Shown here: piece after piece, positions 35,663-46,373 of the stretch
How the letters are laid out: every line of letters starts with the position of its first letter
How positions within the stretch are numbered: the stretch's first letter is position 1
DNA from: Polytrichum commune
Taxonomy: Eukaryota; Streptophyta; Polytrichopsida; Polytrichales; Polytrichaceae
Length of the DNA stretch: 64,000 nt
Reading direction: 5' to 3'
Assembly: GCA_950295325.1 (NCBI GenBank)
Contig: OX485809.1
Location: forward strand, 11,348,001-11,412,000
Notes under the pieces: generated by a model
The model's database searches: none
Told to the model about the DNA's origin: nothing
The model's input: only the letters and a program-made list of their open reading frames with translations
Translations under genes and position numbers: made by a program

Positions 35663-38600
35663 CTAGGTCCGATCTAAAGGGTGAGTTAAAATTCCACTCT
35701 CGAGAATTACTTTGACCTCGTTGAAACTGAAGGTTGGCGCGTGGATGAAAAGGTCTACATCAGGATTGCGATGGCAGACCTTTAAAAGAATATAGTAAAC
35801 ATGCTTGCAATACGAGAATTGATTCCGCCCTCGAAAGTTGGTCATTGTCTTCTTGAACGCAGGGCATGTGCAACCCGGGAGGGAACTGATGGTGATATGG
35901 TATTGTGTCACATCGGGTGGCATCATCGAGTCTAGCGCAATGATGCAGCCATGGCCAGGGTGAGGAATCATTGTGACCGAGCGGAGTTGAGCTTTGAGGG
36001 AGTCCGAAGAGCCCATGGATAGCCGCTGCTGAGGGTTTGGACGGGTTGCGGTGCGCTTAACGAGCTTCCCTTCTCTCTTCCCAGGATACCTGTCCGCATC
36101 TGCTGGCACCGGCACGGAGTCTAGATTTGCCGGAGACGGTGCAGTGGAAAAGAGCCTTCTGGGTGAGACTGGCACTTTCTGCGGCAGTTGGAATCCGGCC
36201 GCCTCGAGGGCCAGGATCTCACATTGCTTGAGGTTAGTGCCAAGTTTCACTGGCCAAACATCCGGAATGCTTGGTCTCTCCTGTTCCGCAGAGTATTGAA
36301 CAACCCATTTGCGCCTGCTACCCTTAACGCACCTATGGATATCATCTGAGCAGAAGAAAAACTCTGTGGTCTCTTTCACATTCCTCCTAGTGCTGTGCCA
36401 TAGACCGGTGTACGTAGGGGCAGGGGTTGATTTTGCACCCCTTACGATTCTCTCAGTACACTTCTTTTTGGTGACAGCTCTCTGTGCCCAACAACATTTG
36501 GCAGAAGTCTTTGGCAACCGAGCGATGTGCCACTCCTTCACGTTCACCCTAGTCTCCTCGACGGCAGTGACGTGGCTGATCCGTCCCTCGGGGATGTGGG
36601 ACGGGACGACATTGTCGGCATATGGCGCCATGGGTGCAACTTCCGGGACATTGGAATCATCCTCTTCAATAATTATGGGCATGTTAGTGGAACGAGTCCG
36701 GACAGCCCTACCAGAGCCACGGGGATGTGAGAAGTTGACCTTATCAGGTCTGTGCGACTCCTCTTCTGCTCCAAGAGGTAGATATGCTTTCCGTTTCGTG
36801 GACCCGAATACCTCTTCCCCAGCCATGCAAGGCACCCGGGTACAGAACTCTTCTGCTCCAGGCATGTCCATCATGGGGTCTTCGAGGACTAAAGGATTAC
36901 CCGTTTGCTTCGCCCTGCGCTCTGCCAACCTTAGCTTGAGCTCTTTCTTTGTAGGGCCTGTACCGCCGACATCACCTTTCAGGAATTGGTAGTAATTGAC
37001 AACCTGTAGGAAGCCTCGAACGAAGTCGTCCACGGTAGCAACATAGAGGTCGCCGCCGCTATTTCCAGACGCTTGAAGCCACTTGTTGTGTATTGATTCG
37101 GCGAGATTACATGAAGGCATTTCTGCTAGTTCTCCTTCTGTAAATTTCTGCGTGCACATAGTGGAAGCAATTATAAATTGGAGAAGAGTTGTGAAAATTA
37201 CAGTGAAAGAAAAAAAAAACAACAAGTTTTGGGACAACATACCCCGGTCATGAAGCCTCCCCATTGGCGATAACGGAAATGCCAGAATGCAAGCCAGAGC
37301 TCCAGTTTGTCAAGTGCCTTCTCTGTCACTGCCCCGGCGGATACCCACCATGCACGTAGCCCGTGGTACAGGTTTTCCGCTTCGTCCATGGTCCTCGCGG
37401 TCCTATATTGGTGGCACATCTTCTTGTGCTGCTCCCAGAGTTCTTCGGGAATGTATTTCTCGGTATACTTAACCATAGATTGGGTCCAATGAAACTGACA
37501 GGTTCTCTCCCGGTCATCCATGCGGTCCTCCTTCTTCCCGTTGCCATATATGACCCGAACTGCATTCCAATTGGCCTGGGCGCTGTCGGCCATGAAACCC
37601 TTGAAGTTGGTATCGACAACACCATTCCTCTTCATCACAGCATTGAGATTCTTCCAAAAAATGATCTGGGCATCACAGTCCTCCGATTGCATGTCACAAC
37701 TTGCAATGGTCATGACACGACAATACGTGGAGTCATACACGTGGCATGCCATTGTGGTCCATTGTCTAACCCGTTTCACATGGTCGAACATCATCCAAGC
37801 ATTCTCCAGATCTTCGCCGGGCTGCATACGCTTCACCAAGTCTACCCCACTACCAGGCCCGACTTCCGACATCTTGAAGACAAAAACCTTGTCAAGATCA
37901 GCCCCTTGACCAGGGAATTTGTTCTCCTGAACAAAGGCCCATAAACTGATTCCACGGAGTTTGGTGATAGAGTCCATGACACCATACCTTTTGAGGTATC
38001 GGAAGCTCATGACCTTGTTGCGGATGTTCGGGGAAGCCATGTCCTTGCACCGGTCGAATACAGGAACAAGTTCCTCCAGAGTGAGCTTCTTTGGTGGCGC
38101 GTCATCGGATTGAAGAAGATAGTTGCCAATTAGAACTTTGCTAGCCTCCAACACAAGTGCACTCTTGGTAGCCTGAGGAGTCTTCTCGATCTGTTCTTCA
38201 ATTAGGCCACTGATCTCAGCCTTAGTGTCTCTGTAGTCGCCCACCTTGACAGGGTGATCGTGAGTTCCAATGTGGATGCACGCTCTTGTGTGGTTGTTTT
38301 TGCCAGCAACATAATAAATTTTCGCTCCACATGTAGCAATACATGTTGGGGGTTCTTTACATACCTTGCAAACAAACGTAGAGTCAGGTGGGGGCGCTTG
38401 ATCCACTACAAAGGCTTGGAGGGTACAACCTTCAAACTCTGTCTCGTTGACTTCGAAAATACGAGGTCGGCGGATCAAATATTCGCACTCCTTGTTGTTG
38501 CAACGCAGGTGTCCAACGCAAGCGGAAGAACGGAAGGACAAACCAAAGTCGTTTGTGATGTTGGTGGTGATGGTCTTCGTCCACACATGGCCGTCGTAAC

Positions 38601-39459
38601 GCTTGTCCATTCCCTGCATTGACTTGGCCTGTGACCGTGCGGCCGTGTCACTAGCGGGTGGCAACTCAAATATGACGACACCATCGAACTCAGCAGGAAG
38701 GTACTCTACTCTCTCGTGTCTAATCACTGAGTAATCTAATTTTTTTAGAATATTTTTTTTTCCCGGCCTTCCTGCAAGTTGTTTTAGCAATGGAAATATG
38801 CTAACAGTCTCTTGGGACAAAGGATATACTTTAGGAGCATTCCCACTAACTATAACCTGAGGCGGGGGCTTGGTGGGACTGCCCTCTTCATCTGAAGAAA
38901 GTGTAATTACAGACTGAACTCTAACGTTTTCTACAATTGGCGTGTCGAGACCGGGCTCGAGCTTGACCTTCACATCACGTGGCAGAGGAGTTTGAATGGT
39001 GCACGTAGAGGAATTACGAGGAGTGAGGATCTCAGTAGACGCAGCCATCTGAGAATCAGTGAGGCCATACACTCGGTAACTACCTGGAGGAAGACTCCAA
39101 AACAAGTTATTGTTCTCATCTCGCTGCGATACCCGACCAAGGGTGTATGTAAGTTCTGACGTGACAACATCAAAAATATCCTCGTCAACAATAATAGTAT
39201 CCTCTCTGAAGCCGAACCGAATACTCAGACGTTGGGACGTCACGTAAGCTAGACCGTCCTCTTGCATCCGAAAGGTAACTGGGACTCTCACACCATCTGC
39301 ATAGAGGACAGCCAACCCCAAGTCTCCAATAGCAGGAATATGAGCCATGATAAGGGGAATGAGCCCTTGCGGCAAGATGGAAATATGAAAGAGGATTCTA
39401 AACATTGTGGGCCATCTATATATTACAAATGGGCTGCCAACGACAACGACATGATCCAC
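35663..39459 (-). CDS. MULE-type transposase-like protein with SWIM zinc finger, two exons
   Basis: Exon 1 is 39,459-37,243 and exon 2 is 37,147-35,663. The 95-bp GT-AG intron is phase 0 and the joined frame encodes about 1,233 aa. The true start may be Met38 (39,348), because the first residues are atypical. Seen: a Cys/His-rich region at about 312-403 (HLRCNNKECEYL; FVCKVCKEPPTC; HTRACIHIGTHDHP) of WRKY/GCM type; a transposase core with YDST near 576, MTIASCDMQSED, FMADSAQANWNAVR near 623 and the CQFH pair near 654; and a SWIM finger (CTCPAF ... YCKH) at about 1,165-1,188. This order is that of Mutator-like transposases and their domesticated relatives. Terminal inverted repeats around it were not found, so it could be an old insertion or a domesticated gene. 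The frame is fully open. Confidence 0.82.
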
Positions 39460-39876
39460 ATGATGGATGAACTCTGAACGAAAGCTTCACTAATATTTTC
39501 AATATGGAAACAGCCGCCCTTGGGTCTAAAAGTGATGGGTAACGCTGTCACGATATATATAAGTACAGCGTGCAAGTCATGGTAGACATTCTACTCGACA
39601 AGCAATTAAATTTGATTATTTGGCGCCGACTTAAAGCATGTATCATAACTAGGTCTAGAGATAGACTTGACGTTTCAAGACAGGAATAGAACGAATGACA
39701 AAGACCCAATTGGGCATTAAATATAGGACTGTCCCTCGTGCGAACACTTGTATAAGATCTCGTGATACTCAACTCCTTTGTTTTAGAATCATAAGTTATG
39801 GACTCTCGAGTGCCGTAAGATGTGTTCGGTTCAAGGGAGGATTTTGGGAATGTTGGAGTAGACATGCTCTGGAAGG

Positions 39877-40086
39877 GTGATACCTGACATGCAAAATCAT
39901 ATCAAGAGAAGGAAAAAGAGAGGGAAGTTGTATTTCAGTAGCACTAAGGCATTGAAGACAAGTAGAATGGGAAGGAAGAAGGCACAACACGAAAGATACG
40001 AGACAAATGGAATTAACAAAGTTTCCCTCCCAAACGTAGAACATCTTGCCAGAAAGGTGTGTAAGGTAAGGGTCAATTTGAATTAA
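39877..40086 (+). CDS. Short Lys/Arg-rich ORF, member of a local pair
   Basis: The 69-codon frame contains IKRRKKRGKLYFSSTKALK followed by TSRMGRKKAQHERY. A similar pattern (KRRRKAFFSSRKQLRASRM, then PKQRYDS) appears in the frame starting at 40,703, so the two are diverged duplicates. Conservation of the protein pattern despite DNA divergence suggests it was once coding. No family recognised; a GTAAGG follows the last residues, so it may be one exon of a larger gene. Confidence 0.35.
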   Translation: MIPDMQNHIKRRKKRGKLYFSSTKALKTSRMGRKKAQHERYETNGINKVSLPNVEHLARKVCKVRVNLN

Positions 40087-40702
40087 AATTGAAAATGCAG
40101 TGGAGCAGTTACTTAAGTTAGTCATGATCATATGCCAATCCAAATTAGATATATTAATAACAAACATGAGGCTGGATGCCGAGTGACGTACTTATAAATA
40201 CACCAGAGACCACGTGAACCATTTAGTGGATATAAGGGACACCCTAAAGTAAAGTGTTTCTTTTGGAGTGGAAGATTGAAATGGGCAAGGGAAGAGCATT
40301 AACCTTTAAGGAGAAGCTAGAATAAGTTAGTTTAGTTGGAAGAGTATCGTCAAGGTATGGCTATACAGAATATTTCTTCTAATTAGTTTAGTTTGAATTA
40401 TGTATTATCATTTGTACTATCATTTTTATTTTTATAAAACATGATATTCTTCATTTTTAGATTACTTCTGAATTATTTCTATAAATGTTATTAGACATCC
40501 GTGTCCATTCTTTTAATGTTCATTTTTATGATTCCTTATATGTTTATAGCAACTTGACTGTAATAAAAACATATCGACATTATGTGAAACAGATTATGGG
40601 ATGGAATATTAGTGTGGATGTAATACAGGCGAGACACATACATTGATAGAGTGATGTTCACATAGGAGGGAAGTGTAGAATTTGTGAAGCCGGTTCAGTT
40701 AC

Positions 40703-41008
40703 ATGACAGGGTCCTCGCCGATAGAGTTAGTGAAACCAAAGGCGAAGAGGAGGAGGAAGGCATTTTTCTCAAGCAGGAAGCAATTAAGGGCATCTAGGAT
40801 GAGACAACCGAAACAACGATATGATAGCTTAAACAGCACAGTCAAGGCATTGGAATTCTCCCCAGACCGCACACGGTCAAGGTCTCGTATACGGAGAAGC
40901 CAGACTCACAGTGGTGAAGACATTGCTAGCAAGGAAGCTGGAGTGGGTACGACCAGACAAGTGGAGATATCACATGATCTATCGAGAATTTGCGAGACCC
41001 AGGTATGA
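40703..41008 (+). CDS. Short Arg-rich ORF, second member of the pair
   Basis: The 101-codon frame has a basic N-terminal half similar to the ORF at 39,877 and an Arg/Ser stretch (DRTRSRSRIRRS). Product unknown. The AT-rich DNA between the two ORFs (40,087-40,702) shows no other feature. Confidence 0.35.
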   Translation: MTGSSPIELVKPKAKRRRKAFFSSRKQLRASRMRQPKQRYDSLNSTVKALEFSPDRTRSRSRIRRSQTHSGEDIASKEAGVGTTRQVEISHDLSRICETQV

Positions 41009-41329
41009 ACCTCAAGTCGATGTTAACATATATGCACTAGAAATTAGGGGTTGTATTCGTGAGCTAGAGAAGGCAACAAGTGTGGGCCCGTTGAAGCACT
41101 CGACATCACAATGAGACCGTCACAAGTGGAAGGGAACAAGACTGCCGCGGCAGTAGCCTACCATCGTTCCCCGCATTACAACGGACCTCTGAACTAGGCT
41201 TGCAGGGTTGCAGCCACGATTTGGAGCGGGGGAGTGACTCGAGGGAAGGGCAGTGGTCGCCCCGTGGAGAGGTTTGAGGTGAGAGCCCTGGGGGATGAAA
41301 TTTGAACCTCGCAAATGACTTTAGATGGC

Positions 41330-44100
41330 TGGTTTAGGGTTGGCAAAGGGCTCCTTAGTGAGGTATGAGGTGAGAGCTGGATGATCCTTAGTAAGGTTCA
41401 AGGTGAGAGCTGGGGCGGCAGAAATTTTGGTGGCTTTGTAGGGTGGCTGGATGCTCTTAGTGTGGATCGATGTGATAGCTTAGGGGCCAGAGATGAGAGG
41501 TGATCATATGAATTTCGGTGGCTGGATGGTCATAGTGAGGTTCGAAGTGGAAGTTGAAGCGGGCGGTGCGGTGCGGTTCGGTTCGGTTCCTTCGTTCGTT
41601 CGTTTCGTTTCTTTCATTCTTCAGCTTTCTTTTTCAGCATCCTTAGTGAGGTTAGAGGTGAGAGCTGGGCAGAAATGTAAGGTTATTATCTGATTTTTGG
41701 TGGCTTCCTAGGGTGGTGGATGGTCCTTAGTGAGGTTAGAAGTTAGAGCTAAGGGCACTGTCGGATCCGACAGACCCCTAGGGGCAGATATGCGCACCTC
41801 GCTTTTTATTTTCGGGAGGTTAGAGGTGAGAGCTAGGGGCAGAAATGCGAGGTTATTATCTGATTTTTGATGGCTTTCTAGGGTGGTTGGATGGTCCTTA
41901 GTGAGGTTAGAAGTTAGAACTAGGGGCACTGTCGGATCCGACAGACCCCTAGGGGCAGATATGGGCACCTCGCTTTTGATTTTCAGGAGGTTAGAGGTGA
42001 GAGCTGGGGCAGAAATGCGAGGTTATTATCTAATTTTTGATGGCTTCCTAGGGTGGTGGACGGTCCTTAGTGAAGTTAGAAGTTAGAGCTAAGGGCACTG
42101 TCGGATCCGACAGACCCCTAGGGGCAGATATGGGCACCTCGCTTTTGATTTCCAGGAGGTTCAAGATGAGAGTTGGGGCAGAAATGTAAGGTTATTATCT
42201 GATTTTTGGTGCAGCCTAGTGTGGCTGGATGGTCCTTAGTGAGGTTAGAAGTTTGAGCTAGGGGCACTGTCGGATCCGACAGACCCCTAGGGGCAGATAT
42301 GGACACCTCGCTTTTCATTTTCGGGAGGTTCAAGGTGAAAGCTGGGGGCAGAAATGTGAGGTTATTCTCTGATTTTTGGTGGCAACCTAGTGTGGTTGGA
42401 TGGTCCTTAGTGAGGTTAGAAGTTAGAGCTAGGGGCACTGTCGGATCCGACAGACCCCTAGGGGCAGATAAGGGCACCTCGCTTTTGATTTTCGGGAGGT
42501 TCAAGGTGAGAGTTGGGGCAGAAATGTAAGGTTATTATCTGATTTTTGGTGCAGCCTAGTGTGGCTGGATGGTCCTTAGTGAGGTTAGAAGTTAGAGCTA
42601 GGGGCACTGTCGGATCCGACAGACCCCTAGGGGCAGATATGGACACCTCGCTTTTGATTTTCGGGAGGTTCAAGGTGAAAGCTGGGGGCAGAAATGTGAG
42701 GTTATTCTCTGATTTTTGGTGGCAACCTAGTGTGGTTGGATGGTCCTTAGTGAGGTTAGAAGTTAAAGCTAGGGGCACTGTCGGATCCGACAGACCCCTA
42801 GGGGCAGACATGAGCACCTCGGTTTTGATTTTCGGGAGGGTCAAGGTGAGAGTTGGGGCATAAATGTAAGGTTATTATCTGATTTTTGGTGGCAGCCTAG
42901 TGTGGCTGGATGGTCCTTAGTGAGGTTAGAAGTTAGAGCTAGGGGTACTGTCGGATCCGACAGACCCCTAGGGGCAGACATGAGCACCTCGGTTTTTATT
43001 TTCGGGAGGGTCAAGGTGAGAGTTGGGGCAGAAATGTAAGGTTATTATCTGATTTTTGGTGGCAGCCTAGTGTGGTTGGATGGTCCTTAGTGAGGTTAGA
43101 AGTTAGAGTTAGGGGCACTGTCGGATCCGACAGACCTCTAGGGACTGATATGAGCACCTCGGTTTTGATTTTCGTGAGGGTCAAGGTGAAAGCTGGGGCA
43201 TAAATGTAAGGTTATTATCTGATTTTTGGTGGCAGCCTAGTGTGGTTGGATGGTCCTTAGTGAGGTTAGAAGTTAAAGCTAGGGGCACTGTCGGATCCGA
43301 CAGACCCCTAGGGGCAGACATGAGCACCTCGGTTTTGATTTTCGGGAGGGTGAAGGTGAGAGTTGGGGCAGAAATGTAAGGTTATTATCTGATTTTTGGT
43401 GGCAGCCTAGTGTGGCTGGATGGTCCTTAGTGAGGTTAGAAGTTAGAGCTAGGGGTACTGTCGGATCCGACAGACCCCTAGGGGCAGACATGAGCACCTC
43501 GGTTTTTATTTTCGGGAGGGTCAAGGTGAGAGTTGGGGCAGAAATGTAAGGTTATTATCTGATTTTTGGTGGCAGCCTAGTGTGGTTGGATGGTCCTTAG
43601 TGAGGTTAGAAGTTAGAGTTAGGGGCACTGTCGGATCCGACAGACCTCTAGGGACTGATATGAGCACCTCGGTTTTGATTTTCGTGAGGGTCAAGGTGAG
43701 AGCTGGGGCATAAATGTAAGGTTATTATCTGATTTTTGGTGGCAGCCTAGTGTGGCTGGATGGTCCTTAGTGAGGTTAGAAGTTAGAGTTAGGGGCACTG
43801 TCGGATCCGACAGACCTCTAGGGACTGATATGAGCACCTCGGTTTTGATTTTCGTGAGGGTCAAGGTGAGAGCTGGGGCATAAATGTAAGGTTATTATCT
43901 GATTTTTGGTGGCAGCCTAGTGTGGCTGGATGGTCCTTAGTGAGGTTAGAAGTTAGAGCTAAGGGCACTGTCGGATCCGATAGACCCCTAGGGGCAGATA
44001 TGGGCACCTCGTTTTTTATTTTCGGGAGGTTAGAGGTGAGAGCTGGGGGCAGAAATGCAAGGTTATTATCTGATTTTTGGTGGCTTTCTAGGGTGGCTAG
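41330..44100. repeat. 170-bp satellite array, about 14 monomers plus diverged edge
   Basis: Monomers of 169-171 bp (spacing measured between palindromes at 41,758, 41,929, 42,098 and so on to 43,968) follow one another without gaps. A typical monomer has GGTCCTTAGTGAGGTTAGAA, then AGTTAGAGCTAGGGGCACTG, the palindrome, and GGTTATTATCTGATTTTTGG. From 42,778 on the spacing is exactly 170, and blocks of two to three monomers repeat as a unit. The first 400 bases are diverged and include a CGGTTCGGTTCGTTCG-type low-complexity patch. A period near 170 bp is nucleosome-sized, as in many centromeric or heterochromatic satellites. Open frames across monomers are by-products. Confidence 0.93.
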
Positions 44101-44102
44101 AT

Positions 44103-45020
44103 TGTCGCAACCCTTGCTAGTCCCCTTAAAAATCTTGCCAATTCGCATTTCTAGCATAGGTTACGAGTACTAACCCTTCGCATACCGCCAAGCTAATGGT
44201 TAGCTCCTCCTACCCGGACCGGTTAGTTCATAGGAGGGGAACCAACCTTCCTACTTTGCTTTCGGGACTCACCCCTTAATCGGTAACCCATTCCCAAATG
44301 TGGACTTCCATCGATGGAAGTCCAATCCCATGTTGATCATCGCGTTGCCGGAGCAACACTACAACAACCCGAACCGAACTATGCAACTATGGCCTCACAA
44401 TGGGCCAAAGCCCAATGAGGCCGTGCCGTTCGGCCTCGGGTGGGTGAGGCCACACCACCTCAGCCATATAAGCCTCTAGGACTCTACGAGGGGCCCCTAC
44501 CCCACCGTCAACCAACCTCTTGTCTCTCTACCAAGAGTTGGGGCCAAGTAGACATTTTCCTTTAGCTGCTGGGCCTAGAAGCCCCCAACAGCTTCAGACC
44601 ACCATAACTTTCTTGTATGATTTTTGATTCCAACAACCAACCACTCCATCTTCATCTACGCTTCACGTAGATGCCGATGGACCCCTCACTTGACCCATTC
44701 ATGCAAGTATTGACGACGTTATGCCTGTTTGAACCTTGGCAGTCCCGGGAATGACTCCCAGGCAATGCTCGACCAGGGCGCTGTCCCGGGACAGCGCCCC
44801 ACTCAAATGGCCATAACTCCTAGCTCACACCTCCGATTGAGGTGTTCTTCAGCTTTCTAGAATCACCACGCCATGAGCTACGCATAGCTCATGGCCTTAG
44901 TCTTGTGCCTCCTAGTCTCCGAGGGTGAGCGGCGTCTTTAGGCTGCGAAGTCTGTGTGAGCGGAGCGGCGAAGTATGTGAGCGGCGAACCCATAACCCTT
45001 GCTTCAAACCCACTAGGCAT
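44103..45020 (+). mobile_element. LTR-like insertion in the satellite
   Basis: The satellite breaks off at TGTCGCAACCC (a TG start) and resumes only after the hexamer tract at about 45,303. The inserted DNA has a promoter-like CCATATAAGCC near 44,463 followed by a pyrimidine-rich start region, as in LTRs. The 3' boundary and a target duplication could not be identified, so the type of insertion is uncertain. The frame carrying poly-Leu or poly-Arg across the end is an artefact of the hexamer. Confidence 0.4.
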
Positions 45021-45034
45021 CCTTAAAGAAAGAA

Positions 45035-45303
45035 AAAGGAGAAGGAGAAGGAGAAGGAGAAGGAGAAGGAGAAGGAGAAGGAGAAGGAGAAGGAGAAGGA
45101 GAAGGAGAAGGAGAAGGAGAAGGAGAAGGAGAAGGAGAAGGAGAAGGAGAAGGAGAAGGAGAAGGAGAAGGAGAAGGAGAAGGAGAAGGAGAAGGAGAAG
45201 GAGAAGGAGAAGGAGAAGGAGAAGGAGAAGGAGAAGGAGAAGGAGAAGGAGAAGGAGAAGGAGAAGGAGAAGGAGAAGGAGAAGGAGAAGGAGAAGGAGA
45301 AGG
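45035..45303. repeat. Hexamer microsatellite (AAGGAG)n
   Basis: About 45 uninterrupted copies of the purine hexamer AAGGAG run from about 45,035 to 45,303. Apparent proteins of more than 100 Arg or Leu on the two strands are translation by-products. Confidence 0.97.
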
Positions 45304-46130
45304 TTAGAGGTGAGCGTTAGGGGCACTGTCGGATCCGACAGACCCCTACTCCTATTGGCAGATATGGGCACCTCGCTTTTTATTTTCGGGATGTTTAGGG
45401 TGAGAGCTGGGGGGTGGAGGTTTAGGGTGGCTGGATGGTCCTTGTGAGGTTAGAGGTGAGAGCTAGGGGCACTGTCGGATCCGACAGTCCCCTTGGGGCA
45501 TAAATGTGCACCCGAATTTTTTATTTTTATTGGACTTTTTGGTAGGCCAGATGCTCATTTGGACAGGTATTAGTTGGGGGTTAATGCACGTTAGTGAGGG
45601 TTTAGTCATGTTTAGATGCTCTTAGTGTGGTTCGAATTGATAGCTAGGGGGGGATTTAGAGGTGCTCTATAATCTGTTTGGCCTTTAAGGGTTTGGGATG
45701 CTCTTAATGTGGTTCGATTTGATAGCTAGGAGGGGCACAAACTAGAGGTCAGATTATAGTGGAGAGAAACAGGGCAGATTTGCTAGCATATTATGTGAAT
45801 TATGGTAGATTATGTGGGTGGCCGAAAGCTCCCAATGAGGCTAAGGTTAGAGGTAGGGGTCTGAAATGTGTTTGTTAGCACCTGAATATTTGTGGCTGGC
45901 TTTAGCTTGTGAGGTATGATATGGAAGCCCAGGGGCACTGTCGGATCCGACAGTCCCCTAGGGGCAGAAATGTGCACCCAAAATTTGATTTTTGTTGGAC
46001 TTTTTGGTAGGCCAGATGCTCATTCGGGCAGGTATTAGTTGGGGGATTGTGCACGTTACTGAGGGTTTAGTCATGTTTAGATGCTCTTAGTGTGGTTCGA
46101 ATTGATAGCTAGGGGGGGATTTAGAGGTCA
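45304..46130. repeat. Diverged satellite with a 466-bp duplication
   Basis: Two blocks, about 45,472-45,660 and 45,938-46,130, repeat the same order: palindrome, GGGGCA.AAATGTGCACCC, GTTGGACTTTTTGGTAGGCC, then TAGATGCTCTTAGTGTGGTT and GATAGCTAGGGGGGGA. This is a different repeat from the 170-bp monomer apart from the palindrome and its flanking arms. It fills the DNA upstream of the ParB-methyltransferase gene. Confidence 0.85.
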
Positions 46131-46373
46131 GATTATATTTGAAAGAAACATGGCATATTTGCTAGCATATAATCTGATTTCGGGTGGATTTTGGGGGTAG
46201 CTGAAAGCTCACAAGAAGGCTAAGGTTAGAGGTAGGTGGATTTTGTGGATGGCCGAAAGCTCCCAATGAGGCTGAGGTGAGTTTGGTTGTATTATCATGT
46301 AAATATTGGGTGGCATTGTTCATTCTATTGGTTCTTATGTTGGTAAGTAATTGATTCTCAGGAGATTGTTGAG

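Larger units (their letters stand above)
41758..45953. repeat. Seventeen copies of a GATC-centred 16-bp palindrome
   Basis: CTGTCGGATCCGACAG occurs perfectly at 41,758, 41,929, 42,098, 42,267, 42,438, 42,607, 42,778, 42,948, 43,118, 43,288, 43,458, 43,628 and 43,798. It occurs with one mismatch at 43,968, and again perfectly at 45,326, 45,472 and 45,938. Outer arms TAGGGG and CCCCTA usually extend it into a hairpin of about 31 bp. The last three copies sit in other repeat backgrounds, so the palindrome is better preserved than its surroundings. It contains a BamHI site and a GATC. Confidence 0.95.

Noticed and set aside
41708-44157. Open frames of 80-130 codons across the 170-bp satellite
   Set aside because: The same peptide recurs with each monomer on both strands, and frames persist only because monomers alternate 169/171 bp; there are no start, splice or poly(A) signals.
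44889-45447. Frames encoding more than 100 consecutive Leu (minus) or Arg (plus)
   Set aside because: They are the translation of the AAGGAG hexamer tract; no gene structure supports them.
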